This document shows, one piece after another, positions 32,611 to 42,702 of a DNA stretch of 64,000 bases; positions within the stretch are counted from its first letter, which is position 1, and each line of letters opens with the position of its first letter. A program made the translations under genes and the position numbers. Source of the DNA: Verrucomicrobiota bacterium (GTDB lineage: Bacteria > Verrucomicrobiota > Verrucomicrobiia > CAIQCK01). The notes below the pieces were generated by a model. The model had not been told where the DNA came from and made no database searches. It saw nothing but the letters and a program-made list of their open reading frames with translations. The stretch spans positions 364,583-428,582 of the forward strand of contig JACRJX010000007.1 of the NCBI GenBank assembly GCA_016235595.1, written 5' to 3'.

Positions 32611-33336
32611 TTACTCTGCGCTATAGGCTTTGGTTTTGTCCGTGCTGCAATCGCCGTTGACGTTGATGACGGTCAACTTGCCGTAGCCATGTTTGAGGTC
32701 GTTGGCAAAGTCATAAAGCGCGCCGATGACGGTGAGTTTGCCTTCCTTCACTTCCGGCTCGAACTTCCTGACCGCCGCATTCACCTGATTGTTCACGTTG
32801 AGGGTGACGTTCTCCACCATGTTGCCGCCCTTGGCGATCTTGAGCGTGTTCAGTTCCTTGCAGATGGGCTGGGATTCGGACGAGTACTCCCCCGAGGCGG
32901 CCTTGATGGCGCCGCAGCGCGTGTGCCCGATAATCAGCAGCACGGGCGTGTGCAGATGATGCACGCCGTATTCCACAGACCCCTCGGCGGTGGAGATTTG
33001 GTTGCCGATGTTGCGAATGACGAACAGTTCGTTGTCCGGCTCGGCGCTGATGGCCTGCATCTGGACGCGCGAGTCGCAGCATGAAATGACGGTTGCCTTG
33101 GGATGTTGCGCCTCCAGAAAGGGATGGAAGTGGTTCGGGCCGGTCCTGTTCACAAAGCCGGCGTTGGCGGTCAGGATGTGGTGGAGAATCGCCTGGACCT
33201 GCCCGGCATCAACGTGCGCAGCGCCGTGGCCGGCGTGGTCGTCGGCGAAGACCGGAGTCAATGTGATTGAAACGACGGCCAGGATGCCGAAGGCCAACGT
33301 TCTCAAGGCAGCATACGTCTGTGTGACATGTGTCAT
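32611..33336 (-). CDS. Secreted/periplasmic beta-type carbonic anhydrase
   Basis: Signal-like N-terminus; VISCCDSRVQ and IIGHTRCGAIKAA zinc-site motifs. Confidence 0.88.
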   Translation of the reverse strand: MTHVTQTYAALRTLAFGILAVVSITLTPVFADDHAGHGAAHVDAGQVQAILHHILTANAGFVNRTGPNHFHPFLEAQHPKATVISCCDSRVQMQAISAEPDNELFVIRNIGNQISTAEGSVEYGVHHLHTPVLLIIGHTRCGAIKAASGEYSSESQPICKELNTLKIAKGGNMVENVTLNVNNQVNAAVRKFEPEVKEGKLTVIGALYDFANDLKHGYGKLTVINVNGDCSTDKTKAYSAE

Positions 33337-33445
33337 AGCGATATCCTGTGTTGTGTTGACGGGATATCGGCAGATGTCGAGAGGCTATGAAGCTGTTTTG
33401 TCGGCCAAGGTCTGCGAACCGGCTGGTCAGATGCAACTGATGCGT

Positions 33446-34288
33446 CTACTTCACAAAGCCTCTTTGCTTCTCCAGTCTGGAGAGGTCACGGTTCACAAAC
33501 TCGAGTTCGTTTCGGAGTGCCTCAACTTTTGCTTTTGCAGTGTTTGCAGCGATTTGTGCCCCTTTGAGTTGCACTCGGAGTTCATTTTCCTTTTGGTCTG
33601 ATTCTTTTCTCTGCTTCAGTGATTCCGGATTCGCTCGCCGTTGGCGGAGAAAACTATCCATCAGATTCTGGGCTTTGGGGACATTCTCCTGACGGCGGCG
33701 CACTTCTTCTTCGGCGGCAGTGATATCCTTTTCAATTCTCTCTTTGGTTTGCCTGGCGATGGCCAGTCTTTGTTCCGCCCGATGATCCACGAACTCGACG
33801 ATGTCAGCCTTGTTGATGGTCTTCTGCACGCAGTGATCGGCATCCCAAGCGCGTAGCGATATCACCCTATCGTCTTGCGAAACGAACAGCCCCGAAATCC
33901 TGGAGCCGTCTTTCAGTTTCAGTTCTATTTCGGATTCACGAATGAACCCGTTTGGGAGCGAGCCGGTTTTCTTTCGCTCCTTCTCCATTAGCTCCATGAG
34001 CTTCTTGGTTTCTTCTGTCCGCTTCGCGCTTTCCACCGTTATTGCCTTGATCCTTGCGATCTCTGCTTCGCGCTCCGCTGTCAGGTCTGCGATATCGACG
34101 ACATCCTTCTTGTCCACCGATCTCATTGAGGCGCGCCCATCCTTGGATGTGGCGATTCCCATTTGCTTGTCGTTCTGCCAGACTAGAATGCCAGACACAT
34201 TCGATCCGTCCTTAAGGGTGACGCGCACCTCCGCAGCGTTGACACAAATCGCTGCAATGAACAGGAGCAGCAGAAGAACTCGTTTCAT
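33446..34288 (-). CDS. Secreted protein: two SH3-like LKDG(S)xxSG units plus coiled coil, related to 31959-32492
   Basis: Signal peptide MKRVLLLLLFIAAICVNAAE; VRVTLKDGSNVSGILV and IELKLKDGSRISGLFV. Confidence 0.6.
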   Translation of the reverse strand: MKRVLLLLLFIAAICVNAAEVRVTLKDGSNVSGILVWQNDKQMGIATSKDGRASMRSVDKKDVVDIADLTAEREAEIARIKAITVESAKRTEETKKLMELMEKERKKTGSLPNGFIRESEIELKLKDGSRISGLFVSQDDRVISLRAWDADHCVQKTINKADIVEFVDHRAEQRLAIARQTKERIEKDITAAEEEVRRRQENVPKAQNLMDSFLRQRRANPESLKQRKESDQKENELRVQLKGAQIAANTAKAKVEALRNELEFVNRDLSRLEKQRGFVK

Positions 34289-34351
34289 GTATGGTCGCGA
34301 GCGTTCACTTCATCTTGTCGCCAAATAAAAAACCTCTGCGCCCGCCCCCTC

Positions 34352-35500
34352 TCACGGCGCCGATGGCCGCTCCACGAGTTCGCCGGGCTGCGGCGGTGTG
34401 GTGGTGTCAACGTAGGAGCCCTGGCCGTAGGTTGATGCTTTCCCGGATGGACGCTGCTTCTCGATCAGGATATTTGTGACCTCGCATCCTCCGGTTGTTA
34501 TCGTCAGCGGAGAGCGCGTGTATTTGTAGCCTTCGTATTCCGTGAAGAAGTTGACCGTGACACGTTTGCCGGCATCCTTCTGCGGGATGGGGAACGATCG
34601 GCTGAGTGGATGCCGCACGGTCTTCGCGTCCTTGGCGGGAGGAAGCTCGCCGCAGAGCGTCACGGTGGGCTTCGGCCCGGTCACGCGCACCACGTCGAAC
34701 GATGTCGAATACCACCCCGCGATGACTGGCGCGCGCGTGCGGCCATTGCTGCCGCCTTCCCAGAGATTCTCCACCCGCACACCGCAGCCGGGCCGCCGCT
34801 TCGGCACAGCGGCACGGTCCTTGACGCCCAGTCCTGCGGCGATCGCGTCGGCCAGCAGCTTTCCCAGCACCTTGTAGCCTTCCCGGGTCGGGTGCAGCTT
34901 GATCATCGGGCCCCAGTTCTCGATGGCGCGGACCGGCTTTTCGAGTTCCACCCAAACCACCTTGTCCTTCGGGAACGCTGCCATCTTCTGCCGCAACACC
35001 ACGTTCGTCGCGGAGTTGGTCTTGTCGCGAAGCGGGTTGGCCGTCGAGCAAGGGAGGATGCTGCACAGGAACACCTTTTTGACCGACGGCTTCTTCAACA
35101 ATCCCTCCACGATGGCGATGATGCGGCCGGCGGTGGCGGCGGCGTGCGTCTCGATGGCGGACGCGTCCTTGATGCTGTTGTCGTTCGTGCCGATGTGCAG
35201 CGAATAGTAAGGACAATCCGGGATGTCGTCGAGGCGCGCGAGCACCCTGTGCGTGCTGTTGCCGCCTTCGCCCGCGTGGCTGTAGCCGAGCTTGGCCGTG
35301 TGCGTGCCGACAAAAGCCAGCGCGGGAAGCTGCTCAAGGAGATATTGCCGCCAGTAATCGCCTTCGCCCGCCCAAGTGATGCTGTCGCCGATCATGCACA
35401 GCGGAATTTGCGGCACGTCAGTGGGCGCCGGCCTGTCCGAGGCCAGCAGAACGAATGGCAGGAACCACATCGCGACCGTCGCTGCGGTGAAACGTTTCAT
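34352..35500 (-). CDS. Secreted SGNH/GDSL-family hydrolase
   Basis: Signal peptide; IPLCMIGDSITWAGEGDYWRQYL, LHIGTNDNSI, KLHPTREGYKVLG. Confidence 0.83.
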   Translation of the reverse strand: MKRFTAATVAMWFLPFVLLASDRPAPTDVPQIPLCMIGDSITWAGEGDYWRQYLLEQLPALAFVGTHTAKLGYSHAGEGGNSTHRVLARLDDIPDCPYYSLHIGTNDNSIKDASAIETHAAATAGRIIAIVEGLLKKPSVKKVFLCSILPCSTANPLRDKTNSATNVVLRQKMAAFPKDKVVWVELEKPVRAIENWGPMIKLHPTREGYKVLGKLLADAIAAGLGVKDRAAVPKRRPGCGVRVENLWEGGSNGRTRAPVIAGWYSTSFDVVRVTGPKPTVTLCGELPPAKDAKTVRHPLSRSFPIPQKDAGKRVTVNFFTEYEGYKYTRSPLTITTGGCEVTNILIEKQRPSGKASTYGQGSYVDTTTPPQPGELVERPSAP

Positions 35501-35690
35501 GGAGGATATTCTTAAACCTACACGGGACTGGTCACAAGTCACTACGAAGTGAAAGGAACACCAGCCACGCTGGCATGTGAAATCCAAACACACTGCAAAC
35601 CTGTTGCAGTTTCACTTTGGGTTTCGTGTTCTTCTCACCACCATCACCCTTCTCATTCCGCAAATATCCAGGTGCAATCTAGGGTGCGAC

Positions 35691-36845
35691 CTAATGCGCG
35701 ATCTTATCATCCTCGATGATACCTCGTTCGATCAAAGCATCTCGGACGATGGTAAGCAATTCGTCGTCAGACTGAAGGAAACGCCCCATGCTTTTGTGGT
35801 TCTCGATTCCAAGTTTGAGCTTCCTGGCAATCGCCAGGATCAGCTTTCGGCGATCCTGGGAAAATGTTCTTTGGTTCGCAGGATATGCGTCCAGAAGGCA
35901 CTTATAAAGAATCAACCCATCATCCTGATTGCCATACCAGATTAGCGGTAGGATGCCGAAACTCCATCGGTACCGCTCGTTGCAGTTCGGTTCTTTTGCG
36001 ACGACACGATAGATGGGAACCAAACGAGCGCATTTCTTGTTCCCCTCAAACTTCCGCTCAAAGAAGAAGTAATGACGAAACAGCTGACGATAGGCGCGTT
36101 CAGTTCCACTGCTGCCCCATGGCTCCATATTAAAAGACAACTGATCCGTCGGCAGCGTGCCTTTCAGAAACCCTCCGATGTCATCCGCAGCCATCTGCAT
36201 ATAGGACTTATCGCCTGTTGCATAGAGAACAGCAGCGAGTGCGGCTCGCTTCACCCAGATGTTCTTGCTTTCCAGGAATGGCGAAACACGCCGAACATCT
36301 TCGACTGACAAGATCGGCCCCAGTTGCATAATCAGATGGCGCTGGCGGTTTTCCGATTTCTCATCGGCGAGTTCATCGAGTATCTCGTGAGCCAATACTC
36401 GTATCGCTTCATTAGGTGTCTGAACTGGTGAAAAGACACGCTGATGAGCTGGCACCACACTCCCCATGACGTAGTTACTGGAACTCGGGCTTGGATGGTA
36501 ACGATCTGGAAACAGCAGAATGCAGAATGCGCCGTCTTTGAGCGGGACCAACACCTCCGGCCAGAAAAAACCAGACGAGAAAACCTCGATTCTTGAGCCT
36601 TTCAATGTTGCCGGCCCAAAGATTACCGATTCGATCTCGAAGGTGATGCGTGAGGGAACTTGTTCCGCGTCGTGTTTTCGCCGCATGTCTCTCTCAACAA
36701 CTCGCCCGGCCACAGCCAGAGACTTCCAATGAAGAGCATCATTTATATCCATATTGCCCACAACTATGAAGGCAGACGCTGAGCGCGCGAAGTAGAGCAG
36801 TGCCGATGCGAAGACCAGCGTCTTGAAATATGGCCGAAACATCAT
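35691..36845 (-). CDS. Hypothetical secreted protein
   Basis: Long ORF with N-terminal hydrophobic signal, oriented with neighbours; no recognised domain. Confidence 0.6.
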   Translation of the reverse strand: MMFRPYFKTLVFASALLYFARSASAFIVVGNMDINDALHWKSLAVAGRVVERDMRRKHDAEQVPSRITFEIESVIFGPATLKGSRIEVFSSGFFWPEVLVPLKDGAFCILLFPDRYHPSPSSSNYVMGSVVPAHQRVFSPVQTPNEAIRVLAHEILDELADEKSENRQRHLIMQLGPILSVEDVRRVSPFLESKNIWVKRAALAAVLYATGDKSYMQMAADDIGGFLKGTLPTDQLSFNMEPWGSSGTERAYRQLFRHYFFFERKFEGNKKCARLVPIYRVVAKEPNCNERYRWSFGILPLIWYGNQDDGLILYKCLLDAYPANQRTFSQDRRKLILAIARKLKLGIENHKSMGRFLQSDDELLTIVRDALIERGIIEDDKIAH

Positions 36846-36869
36846 GGCGTCTCCGATCTGCAGTATAGG

Positions 36870-39431
36870 TTACTTCACCTTATCCCCGAACAAAAACAAC
36901 TGCGGGGGCGGCTCGCTGACTTTGCCGGGCTTGCCTGCCGCTTTCCCCTTGCCTTTTCCCACCTTCCCCTTGCCGCGTCCGTGCTCGTGCTGGGCGATCT
37001 TGGGCTGGCCTTCGGGCGTCAGCTCGCTCTCTTCGAGGTTGCGCAGGATTTCCTTGGCGCGTTCGATGACGGGGCGGGGCAGGCCGGCGAGGCGGGCGAC
37101 GTGGATGCCGTAGCTCTTATCGGTGCCGCCTTCGACAATCTTGCGGATGAAGATGATCTGGTCGCTCCACTCGCGGACGGCGACGTTGTAGTTCTTGACG
37201 GCGGAACAGGTGCGGGCCAGTTCGGTCAGCTCGTGGTAGTGGGTGGCGAAGAGGGTCTTGGCCTTGACTTCGTTGTGCAGATGCTCGGCGACGCTCCAGG
37301 CGATGGAGAGGCCGTCAAAGGTGCTGGTGCCACGGCCGATCTCGTCAAGGATGACGAGGCTCTTGGCGGTGGCGTTGTTGAGGATGTTGGCGGTCTCGTT
37401 CATTTCCACCATGAACGTGCTCTGGCCGCGCACGAGATCGTCGCTTGCGCCGACGCGGGTGAAGATGCGGTCCACGATGCCGACGGTGGCCTTGGCGGCG
37501 GGAATCCACGAGCCGATCTGCGCCATGAGCACCAGCAGCGCCACCTGCCGGATGTAGGTGCTCTTGCCGGCCATGTTCGGGCCGGTGATGACGAGCACGC
37601 GCGCCTCGGAGCCGTTCATGACGGTGTCGTTGGGCACGAACCGCTCCTCGGTCATGAGCTGCTCGACGACCGGATGCCGCCCGTCGCGGATCTCGATGCG
37701 GGCCTCGTCGTTGACCTCCGGGCAGCAGTAGTTCTGGTGCCGCGCCAGCTCGGCGAACCCGGCCAGCACGTCGAGCTGCGCCAGCGCCGCGGCGGTGTTC
37801 TGGATCGAGGCGGTCTGCTCCAGCACCTTCAGCCGCACCTGCTCGAACAGCTCGCGCTCCAGCTTCGACGCGCGCTCGTCGGCGCCGAGGATCTTGCCCT
37901 CGACCTCCTTCAACTCCGGCGTGATGAACCGCTCGCCGTTGGCGATGGTCTGTTTGCGGATGTAGTTCTCCGGCACCTTGGCGAGGTTGGACTTGGTGAT
38001 CTCGATGAAGTAGCCGAAGACCTGGTTGTAGCGGACCTTCAGCGAGGAGATGCCGGTGCGCCCGATCTCGTCCTGCTGCAGCTTCGCGATCCACTCCTTG
38101 CCTCCTTTCGAAGCCCGGCGCAGTTCGTCCAGCTCCGGGCTGAACCCGTCGCGGATGAGGCCGCCCTCGTTGAGCGAGAGCGGCGGCTCGTCGGTGATGG
38201 CGCGCTGGATGAGGTCACAGACATCGGGCAGTTCGATGATGCCGCCGCGCAGCAGCACGCCGAGCGGCGTGACGAGCGGTTCGAGGATGCTCTTGAGCAA
38301 CGGCAGCACGGCGAGCGATTCCTTCAGGCCGAGCAGGTCGCGGGCGTTGCCGTGGCCGGTCGTGAGCCGGCCGAGGATGCGCTCGAGGTCCTTCACCTCC
38401 GTGAGCTGGTCGCGGAAGTCGGCGAGCACGTCCACCGCCTCGTGGAACTCGCCGACGACCTTCTGCCGCGCCTTGACGGCGTCGGCGTTGCGCAGCGGGC
38501 GCGTGATCCATTCGCGAAGGAGCCGCGCGCCCATCGGCGTGACGGTGCGGTTCATCGCGCCGAAGAGCGTCGAGTTCTTCGGCGCGTCGGGCCGGAGCGA
38601 CTCGACCAGTTCGAGGTTGCGCTGCGAGATGGTGTCGAGCACGAGGAACTCGCCGGGCTGATAGACCTGCAGCCGGCGGACGTGGGCGACGTTCCGGCGC
38701 AGGGCGTTTTGCAGGTAGTAGATCGCCGCGCCGGCCGCACCGATGCCGAGTGTCATGCCCGCGCAGCCGAAGCCGTCGAGCGACTGCGTCTTGAAATGGT
38801 CGCGCAGCGCGAAGAACGCCGTCTCGTTCTCGAAGACCCAGTCCTCGTAGCCGGTGAAGACGATGCGCGTGTCGGGCAGCAGCTTCGAGAGGTCGCTGAC
38901 CTTCGCGGCCGGCGCGACGACCTCGGCGGGGCGCGTGCGGGCCAGTTCGCTCGCGAGCGTCTCGGGCGTGTCCAGCTCGGCGAGCTTGAAATCGCCGGTG
39001 GTCAGGTCCACGACCGCGAAGCCGAACCGTTTGCCGTCGGTGGTGAGCGCGGCGAGGTAATTGTTTCGCGAGGCGTCGAGCATCCGGCCGTCGAAGTGCG
39101 CGCCGGGGCTGAGGATCTGGCTGATCTCGCGCTTGACGAGCACGCCGGGGCGCGGCTCCTCCATCTGGTCGCAGATGGCGACCTTCCGTCCCGCGCGCAG
39201 CAGCCGGCCGATGTAGCTCTCGGCGGCGTGGTGCGGGATGCCGCACATCGGGACGTGGTTGCGGTGGGTGAGCGTGACGTTGAGGATCTGCGCGCTGACC
39301 TTGGCGTCGTCGAAAAACATCTCGTAGAAATCGCCGAGCCGGAACAAGAGCAGCGCGTCGGCGGGAATCTCGCGCTTGACGCGGCGATACTGCTGCATCA
39401 TGGGCGTATGTGTGGGGGCGGGCGTCGTCAT
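36870..39431 (-). CDS. mutS: DNA mismatch repair protein MutS
   Basis: TPMMQQYRRVKREIPADALLLFRLGDFYEMFFDDA, ITGPNMAGKSTYIRQVALLVLMAQIGSWIPA, ILDEIGRGTSTFDGLSIAW. Confidence 0.97.
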   Translation of the reverse strand: MTTPAPTHTPMMQQYRRVKREIPADALLLFRLGDFYEMFFDDAKVSAQILNVTLTHRNHVPMCGIPHHAAESYIGRLLRAGRKVAICDQMEEPRPGVLVKREISQILSPGAHFDGRMLDASRNNYLAALTTDGKRFGFAVVDLTTGDFKLAELDTPETLASELARTRPAEVVAPAAKVSDLSKLLPDTRIVFTGYEDWVFENETAFFALRDHFKTQSLDGFGCAGMTLGIGAAGAAIYYLQNALRRNVAHVRRLQVYQPGEFLVLDTISQRNLELVESLRPDAPKNSTLFGAMNRTVTPMGARLLREWITRPLRNADAVKARQKVVGEFHEAVDVLADFRDQLTEVKDLERILGRLTTGHGNARDLLGLKESLAVLPLLKSILEPLVTPLGVLLRGGIIELPDVCDLIQRAITDEPPLSLNEGGLIRDGFSPELDELRRASKGGKEWIAKLQQDEIGRTGISSLKVRYNQVFGYFIEITKSNLAKVPENYIRKQTIANGERFITPELKEVEGKILGADERASKLERELFEQVRLKVLEQTASIQNTAAALAQLDVLAGFAELARHQNYCCPEVNDEARIEIRDGRHPVVEQLMTEERFVPNDTVMNGSEARVLVITGPNMAGKSTYIRQVALLVLMAQIGSWIPAAKATVGIVDRIFTRVGASDDLVRGQSTFMVEMNETANILNNATAKSLVILDEIGRGTSTFDGLSIAWSVAEHLHNEVKAKTLFATHYHELTELARTCSAVKNYNVAVREWSDQIIFIRKIVEGGTDKSYGIHVARLAGLPRPVIERAKEILRNLEESELTPEGQPKIAQHEHGRGKGKVGKGKGKAAGKPGKVSEPPPQLFLFGDKVK

Positions 39432-39520
39432 CGGCGGACACTTTTGTAGCCACGGATGGAACACGGATGGAACACGGATTTTCCCTGAATCAGAGAGTTG
39501 CGGTGCCGACGGTTGGGCCA

Positions 39521-40378
39521 TTACCGCTTCTGCGACGGCTTGTCGGATAAATAGAGCTTGGCGAAGGCGGCGATGGCGTCGGCCACCTTGGCTGCGGTGG
39601 TTTTGAGATTCTCCTTCTTTCGAAGATCGGAGCCAAATTCCAATTGGATGGCGCCGATGCCCTCGCGCGCGCCGCAGGTCTGGGTGATGTAGCCGCCGGT
39701 GAAGCCGGCTGTCTCGCGGCTGGTGTCGGTGGGCTGGACCGTCAGGCCCCGCGCGGCCAGCAGCCCGCAGAAGCTTTCCGGGCCGGCATGGACTTTCTCG
39801 CCGAACTGCTGCACCAGCGCACGGTCGGTCTTGCCGTTCTGCGTGCCTCGGAAGACCGTGTCGCGGGCGGTGCCTTGGCCGTGGATGTCCAGCACCAGGC
39901 CGTGGCCGAACGCCTTCTGCACCTCGCCGCAGAACCGCGCGAGCGTCTGGTGGTAAGCATCATAAACCTGCCTGGCTTTCGGATCTTCAACGGCGATGTC
40001 GGCGGGCCGGTTGGGGTCAATGAACTTGCGGTGGAACTTCGCCACGACGTAGTAAGGCTTCTTGCCCAGCTTCGTTTCCAGCGCCGACGCCACCGCCAGC
40101 GCCAACTGCTCCGTGTTCACGTCGCGCTCGGTGCGGAAGCCGCTCGCGCCTTTTTGCAAGCCATCGCCCTGCCGTGCCGACACGCCGGGGATCTCGCCCT
40201 GCCCGCCGTGGGGCGCGGAGAGGATGACCGGCAACTGCCCTTCCTGGATGGCGATGAAGCCGGCCGGGGCGGACTTCTTCTGTTCAGCGCCCGCGCCGGT
40301 GGCCAGCGAGATCGCGGCCACGACGCAGGCAAGAAGCGGCCGGAATGCGGAAGCTCTCGCCCGTGCCTTCGGATTCAC
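39521..40378 (-). CDS. Secreted N-formylglutamate amidohydrolase-like protein
   Basis: Signal peptide; VILSAPHGGQGEIPG, FRTERDVNTEQLA, HGLVLDIHGQG. Confidence 0.6.
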   Translation of the reverse strand: MNPKARARASAFRPLLACVVAAISLATGAGAEQKKSAPAGFIAIQEGQLPVILSAPHGGQGEIPGVSARQGDGLQKGASGFRTERDVNTEQLALAVASALETKLGKKPYYVVAKFHRKFIDPNRPADIAVEDPKARQVYDAYHQTLARFCGEVQKAFGHGLVLDIHGQGTARDTVFRGTQNGKTDRALVQQFGEKVHAGPESFCGLLAARGLTVQPTDTSRETAGFTGGYITQTCGAREGIGAIQLEFGSDLRKKENLKTTAAKVADAIAAFAKLYLSDKPSQKR

Positions 40379-40573
40379 TGCGGTGATTGTATAGCGGCGG
40401 CGGGCGCGGGATTAAACCAAAATGTCAACGGCGGCGCGGGGCGTCCCGCCGCGGGGAGCCGGATGGATTGACGGCGCGGGGCGATTGCGATAGAAAGCCG
40501 GCCATCGAAGCCCAAAGGAACCAACGGGAGTGTTTGCCGTCCTGGAGAAACAACGCGGAAGGAAAGTGAGGAC

Positions 40574-41032
40574 ATGAAACTGATCCACGCCATCGCAGCA
40601 GCCGCATTTCTGTTGTCCATCGCGCCGCCACGGGCCGCCTCTGCCGACAACCGGCCGCCAACGCCGGCGGAGGCGCAGCTTCAGTTGGTCGAAGTCAAAC
40701 AGACCAACCGGAAGAAGGACGGGCGCGAGAGCCGCGAGTTGGCCATCACGATACGGAACAACGGCCCGCAACCGGTGGCGTGCGTGACGTTGCGCTGGGG
40801 CATCGTGAGAACCCACTCCTCCTCGCCCCACACGGTTGCTTATGGCGCGGAGAAGACCGTGGACTTCAAGCCGTTGCAGACGGAGGTGGTCCACACGGGC
40901 GCGCTCTCAGCCCCCGCGGGCCGGATCATCGGCCACGGCGCGCAGATCCTGGTCGGGGCGAAGGTGGTCGTGGAGCAGTTTTTTCCCGACTCGGTCAAGC
41001 CGGCGTTTGAGAAGCTCAAGCCGTTGCCGTAA
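40574..41032 (+). CDS. Hypothetical secreted protein
   Basis: MKLIHAIAAAAFLLSIAPPRAASA signal peptide; beta-rich remainder. Confidence 0.6.
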   Translation: MKLIHAIAAAAFLLSIAPPRAASADNRPPTPAEAQLQLVEVKQTNRKKDGRESRELAITIRNNGPQPVACVTLRWGIVRTHSSSPHTVAYGAEKTVDFKPLQTEVVHTGALSAPAGRIIGHGAQILVGAKVVVEQFFPDSVKPAFEKLKPLP

Positions 41033-41047
41033 ACGCCGCACGGCGCT

Positions 41048-41569
41048 TCATTGCGCCACGGGGCTGCGGATGAGGTGGAAGAGCAACAGCGCCACGGCCA
41101 GGTAGCCGAGCCACAGCCCGTAGAGCGCGAGCGACAGGCCGCCGACGACCGGCGGCGAGTGCCGGAACCGCCACTGGGCGAAGTGGCCCAGCCCGATCGC
41201 GAGGAGGGCGAGCGGACCGGCCCAGAGTCCCGCGATGCCGCAAAGGAACGCCCCCGTCGCGAGCCGGCACGTGGGGCCTGCCTGCCAGTGGGTCCGGCGC
41301 TCCTCCGGCAGCGGCGGCGCGAACACCGGCTGGGCGAATTTCTCGCCGGACAAGGCCTCGGTCTCCACCGACGGCGCCATCACGGCCGCCAGCTCGGTCA
41401 GTTCGCCCGCGAGCCGCCAGCTCTGGTCGCGCGAGTTCCACACCCACGTTGCGGGTTGGACTTTGCCCCGGCGCATCCAATCCAGCATCGTGGCCCAGTC
41501 CACCGGACCGTGTTCGCGGAACGACTCATCCAGGACCCGGAACATCGTATCGGACAGATTGCTCATCAC
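41048..41569 (-). CDS. GYF_2-like/DUF4190-like membrane protein
   Basis: GPVDWATMLDWMRRGKVQPATWVWNSRDQSWRLAGE followed by two TM segments. Confidence 0.6.
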   Translation of the reverse strand: MMSNLSDTMFRVLDESFREHGPVDWATMLDWMRRGKVQPATWVWNSRDQSWRLAGELTELAAVMAPSVETEALSGEKFAQPVFAPPLPEERRTHWQAGPTCRLATGAFLCGIAGLWAGPLALLAIGLGHFAQWRFRHSPPVVGGLSLALYGLWLGYLAVALLLFHLIRSPVAQ

Positions 41570-41763
41570 GCCCGCCTTGCCCTAACCTGTAACACACCGG
41601 GGTGCGGGCAACAAGTTTGCCGTTCGCCACGCGCGTTTTGTTTGAACGGATTTTTCCAAAACATTGTCATAGACGGGCCAAGACACCGTGTGTAGAGTGC
41701 GCGCCTTCTGTCCGCCGGGCGCAAGCGCGGCGCGCAGCCAAAAACCGAATCAAAGGAAAAACG

Positions 41764-42093
41764 ATGCAAGACTTTGTGAAAAAACTGTTGGTGCCGGTCG
41801 CCATCCTGCTGGCGGCGGGCAGCATGGTCCTGGCGTGGACGCGGGTCAGTAAGCATGAGCAACTTTTGGACGACGGGCGGAAATTGCAGCCCGAACTTAA
41901 CAACATCCAGATGCGGCAGCTCGTTTTCCGCGGCCTGGCTCAGGATCTTCTGGCTTACAGCCAGCAGAACCCGAACATTGACGCCGTGCTTGTGCCGATG
42001 GGCCTGAAGGCTGCGCCGGCACGACCCCAGACAGACCCGCCGGCCCAGCCCCAGCAGCCCAGCGCGGGTTCCACCACCACTCCCCGGAGATAA
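41764..42093 (+). CDS. Small single-TM protein with Pro/Ala/Gln tail
   Basis: ATG at 41764 after AAGGAAAAACG; TM LLVPVAILLAAGSMVLAW; low-complexity tail. Confidence 0.6.
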   Translation: MQDFVKKLLVPVAILLAAGSMVLAWTRVSKHEQLLDDGRKLQPELNNIQMRQLVFRGLAQDLLAYSQQNPNIDAVLVPMGLKAAPARPQTDPPAQPQQPSAGSTTTPRR

Positions 42094-42095
42094 CC

Positions 42096-42491
42096 ATGAG
42101 CGAAATGAATTCCAACAAGTGTTCGGGCACCCCCATCGTCAGCCTTTCCGTCGCTGTTCTGGCCATCCTCGTTGCCGTGCTGGCGTGGCTGTTTAGCGGT
42201 TTCATCAAGCAGCAGAATGAGAATCTCACCACGAACATCGTGGCAACCCGACAGCAGGCTGAAGCCAGCTCTCAGCAATTGAATAACTTGATTCAGTTGC
42301 TCGGGCAGTATCTGCAGCAGACCCGTGACCCCAATGTCGTCATGATCATGAATCGCCGCGGCCTCAACGTGCAGCTCCAGCAGCCGCAGGCCGGCGCTCA
42401 ACAGCCCGCTCAGCCTGCGACGGGTGCGCCTGCCACTCCCCGGCCGGCCGCAACCGGCGCCACCACGCAGCCAGCCCAGCCGCGGCGTTAG
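42096..42491 (+). CDS. Small single-TM protein with coiled coil and Pro/Ala/Gln tail
   Basis: TM IVSLSVAVLAILVAVLAWLFSGFI; starts 2 nt after the previous stop; similar architecture. Confidence 0.6.
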   Translation: MSEMNSNKCSGTPIVSLSVAVLAILVAVLAWLFSGFIKQQNENLTTNIVATRQQAEASSQQLNNLIQLLGQYLQQTRDPNVVMIMNRRGLNVQLQQPQAGAQQPAQPATGAPATPRPAATGATTQPAQPRR

Positions 42492-42702
42492 CCGGCGGCA
42501 ACGGCAGCCAGTATCCAGGACGCGCATCCGCGCGTGCGGTTCCCGACGTGTCTGGCGTGTGGACACCGCGTTGTCTGCCCGCATCCGGACGGCGGCGATC
42601 CAGATCGGCGGCGCAAGCCACCCTGCGCCGTCAGATGGCGGACCTTTTTCCGTCGGGCAGGGCTTGTGAACGGCCGCAACGCCGGTTTAGAGTCTGCCGT
42701 CC

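Noticed and set aside
34610-35515. 301-aa plus-strand ORF
   Set aside because: Antisense of the SGNH hydrolase gene, which has clear catalytic motifs.
36981-39449. 822-aa plus-strand ORF covering mutS
   Set aside because: Antisense shadow ORF of a high-GC gene; mutS on the minus strand has full conserved motifs.
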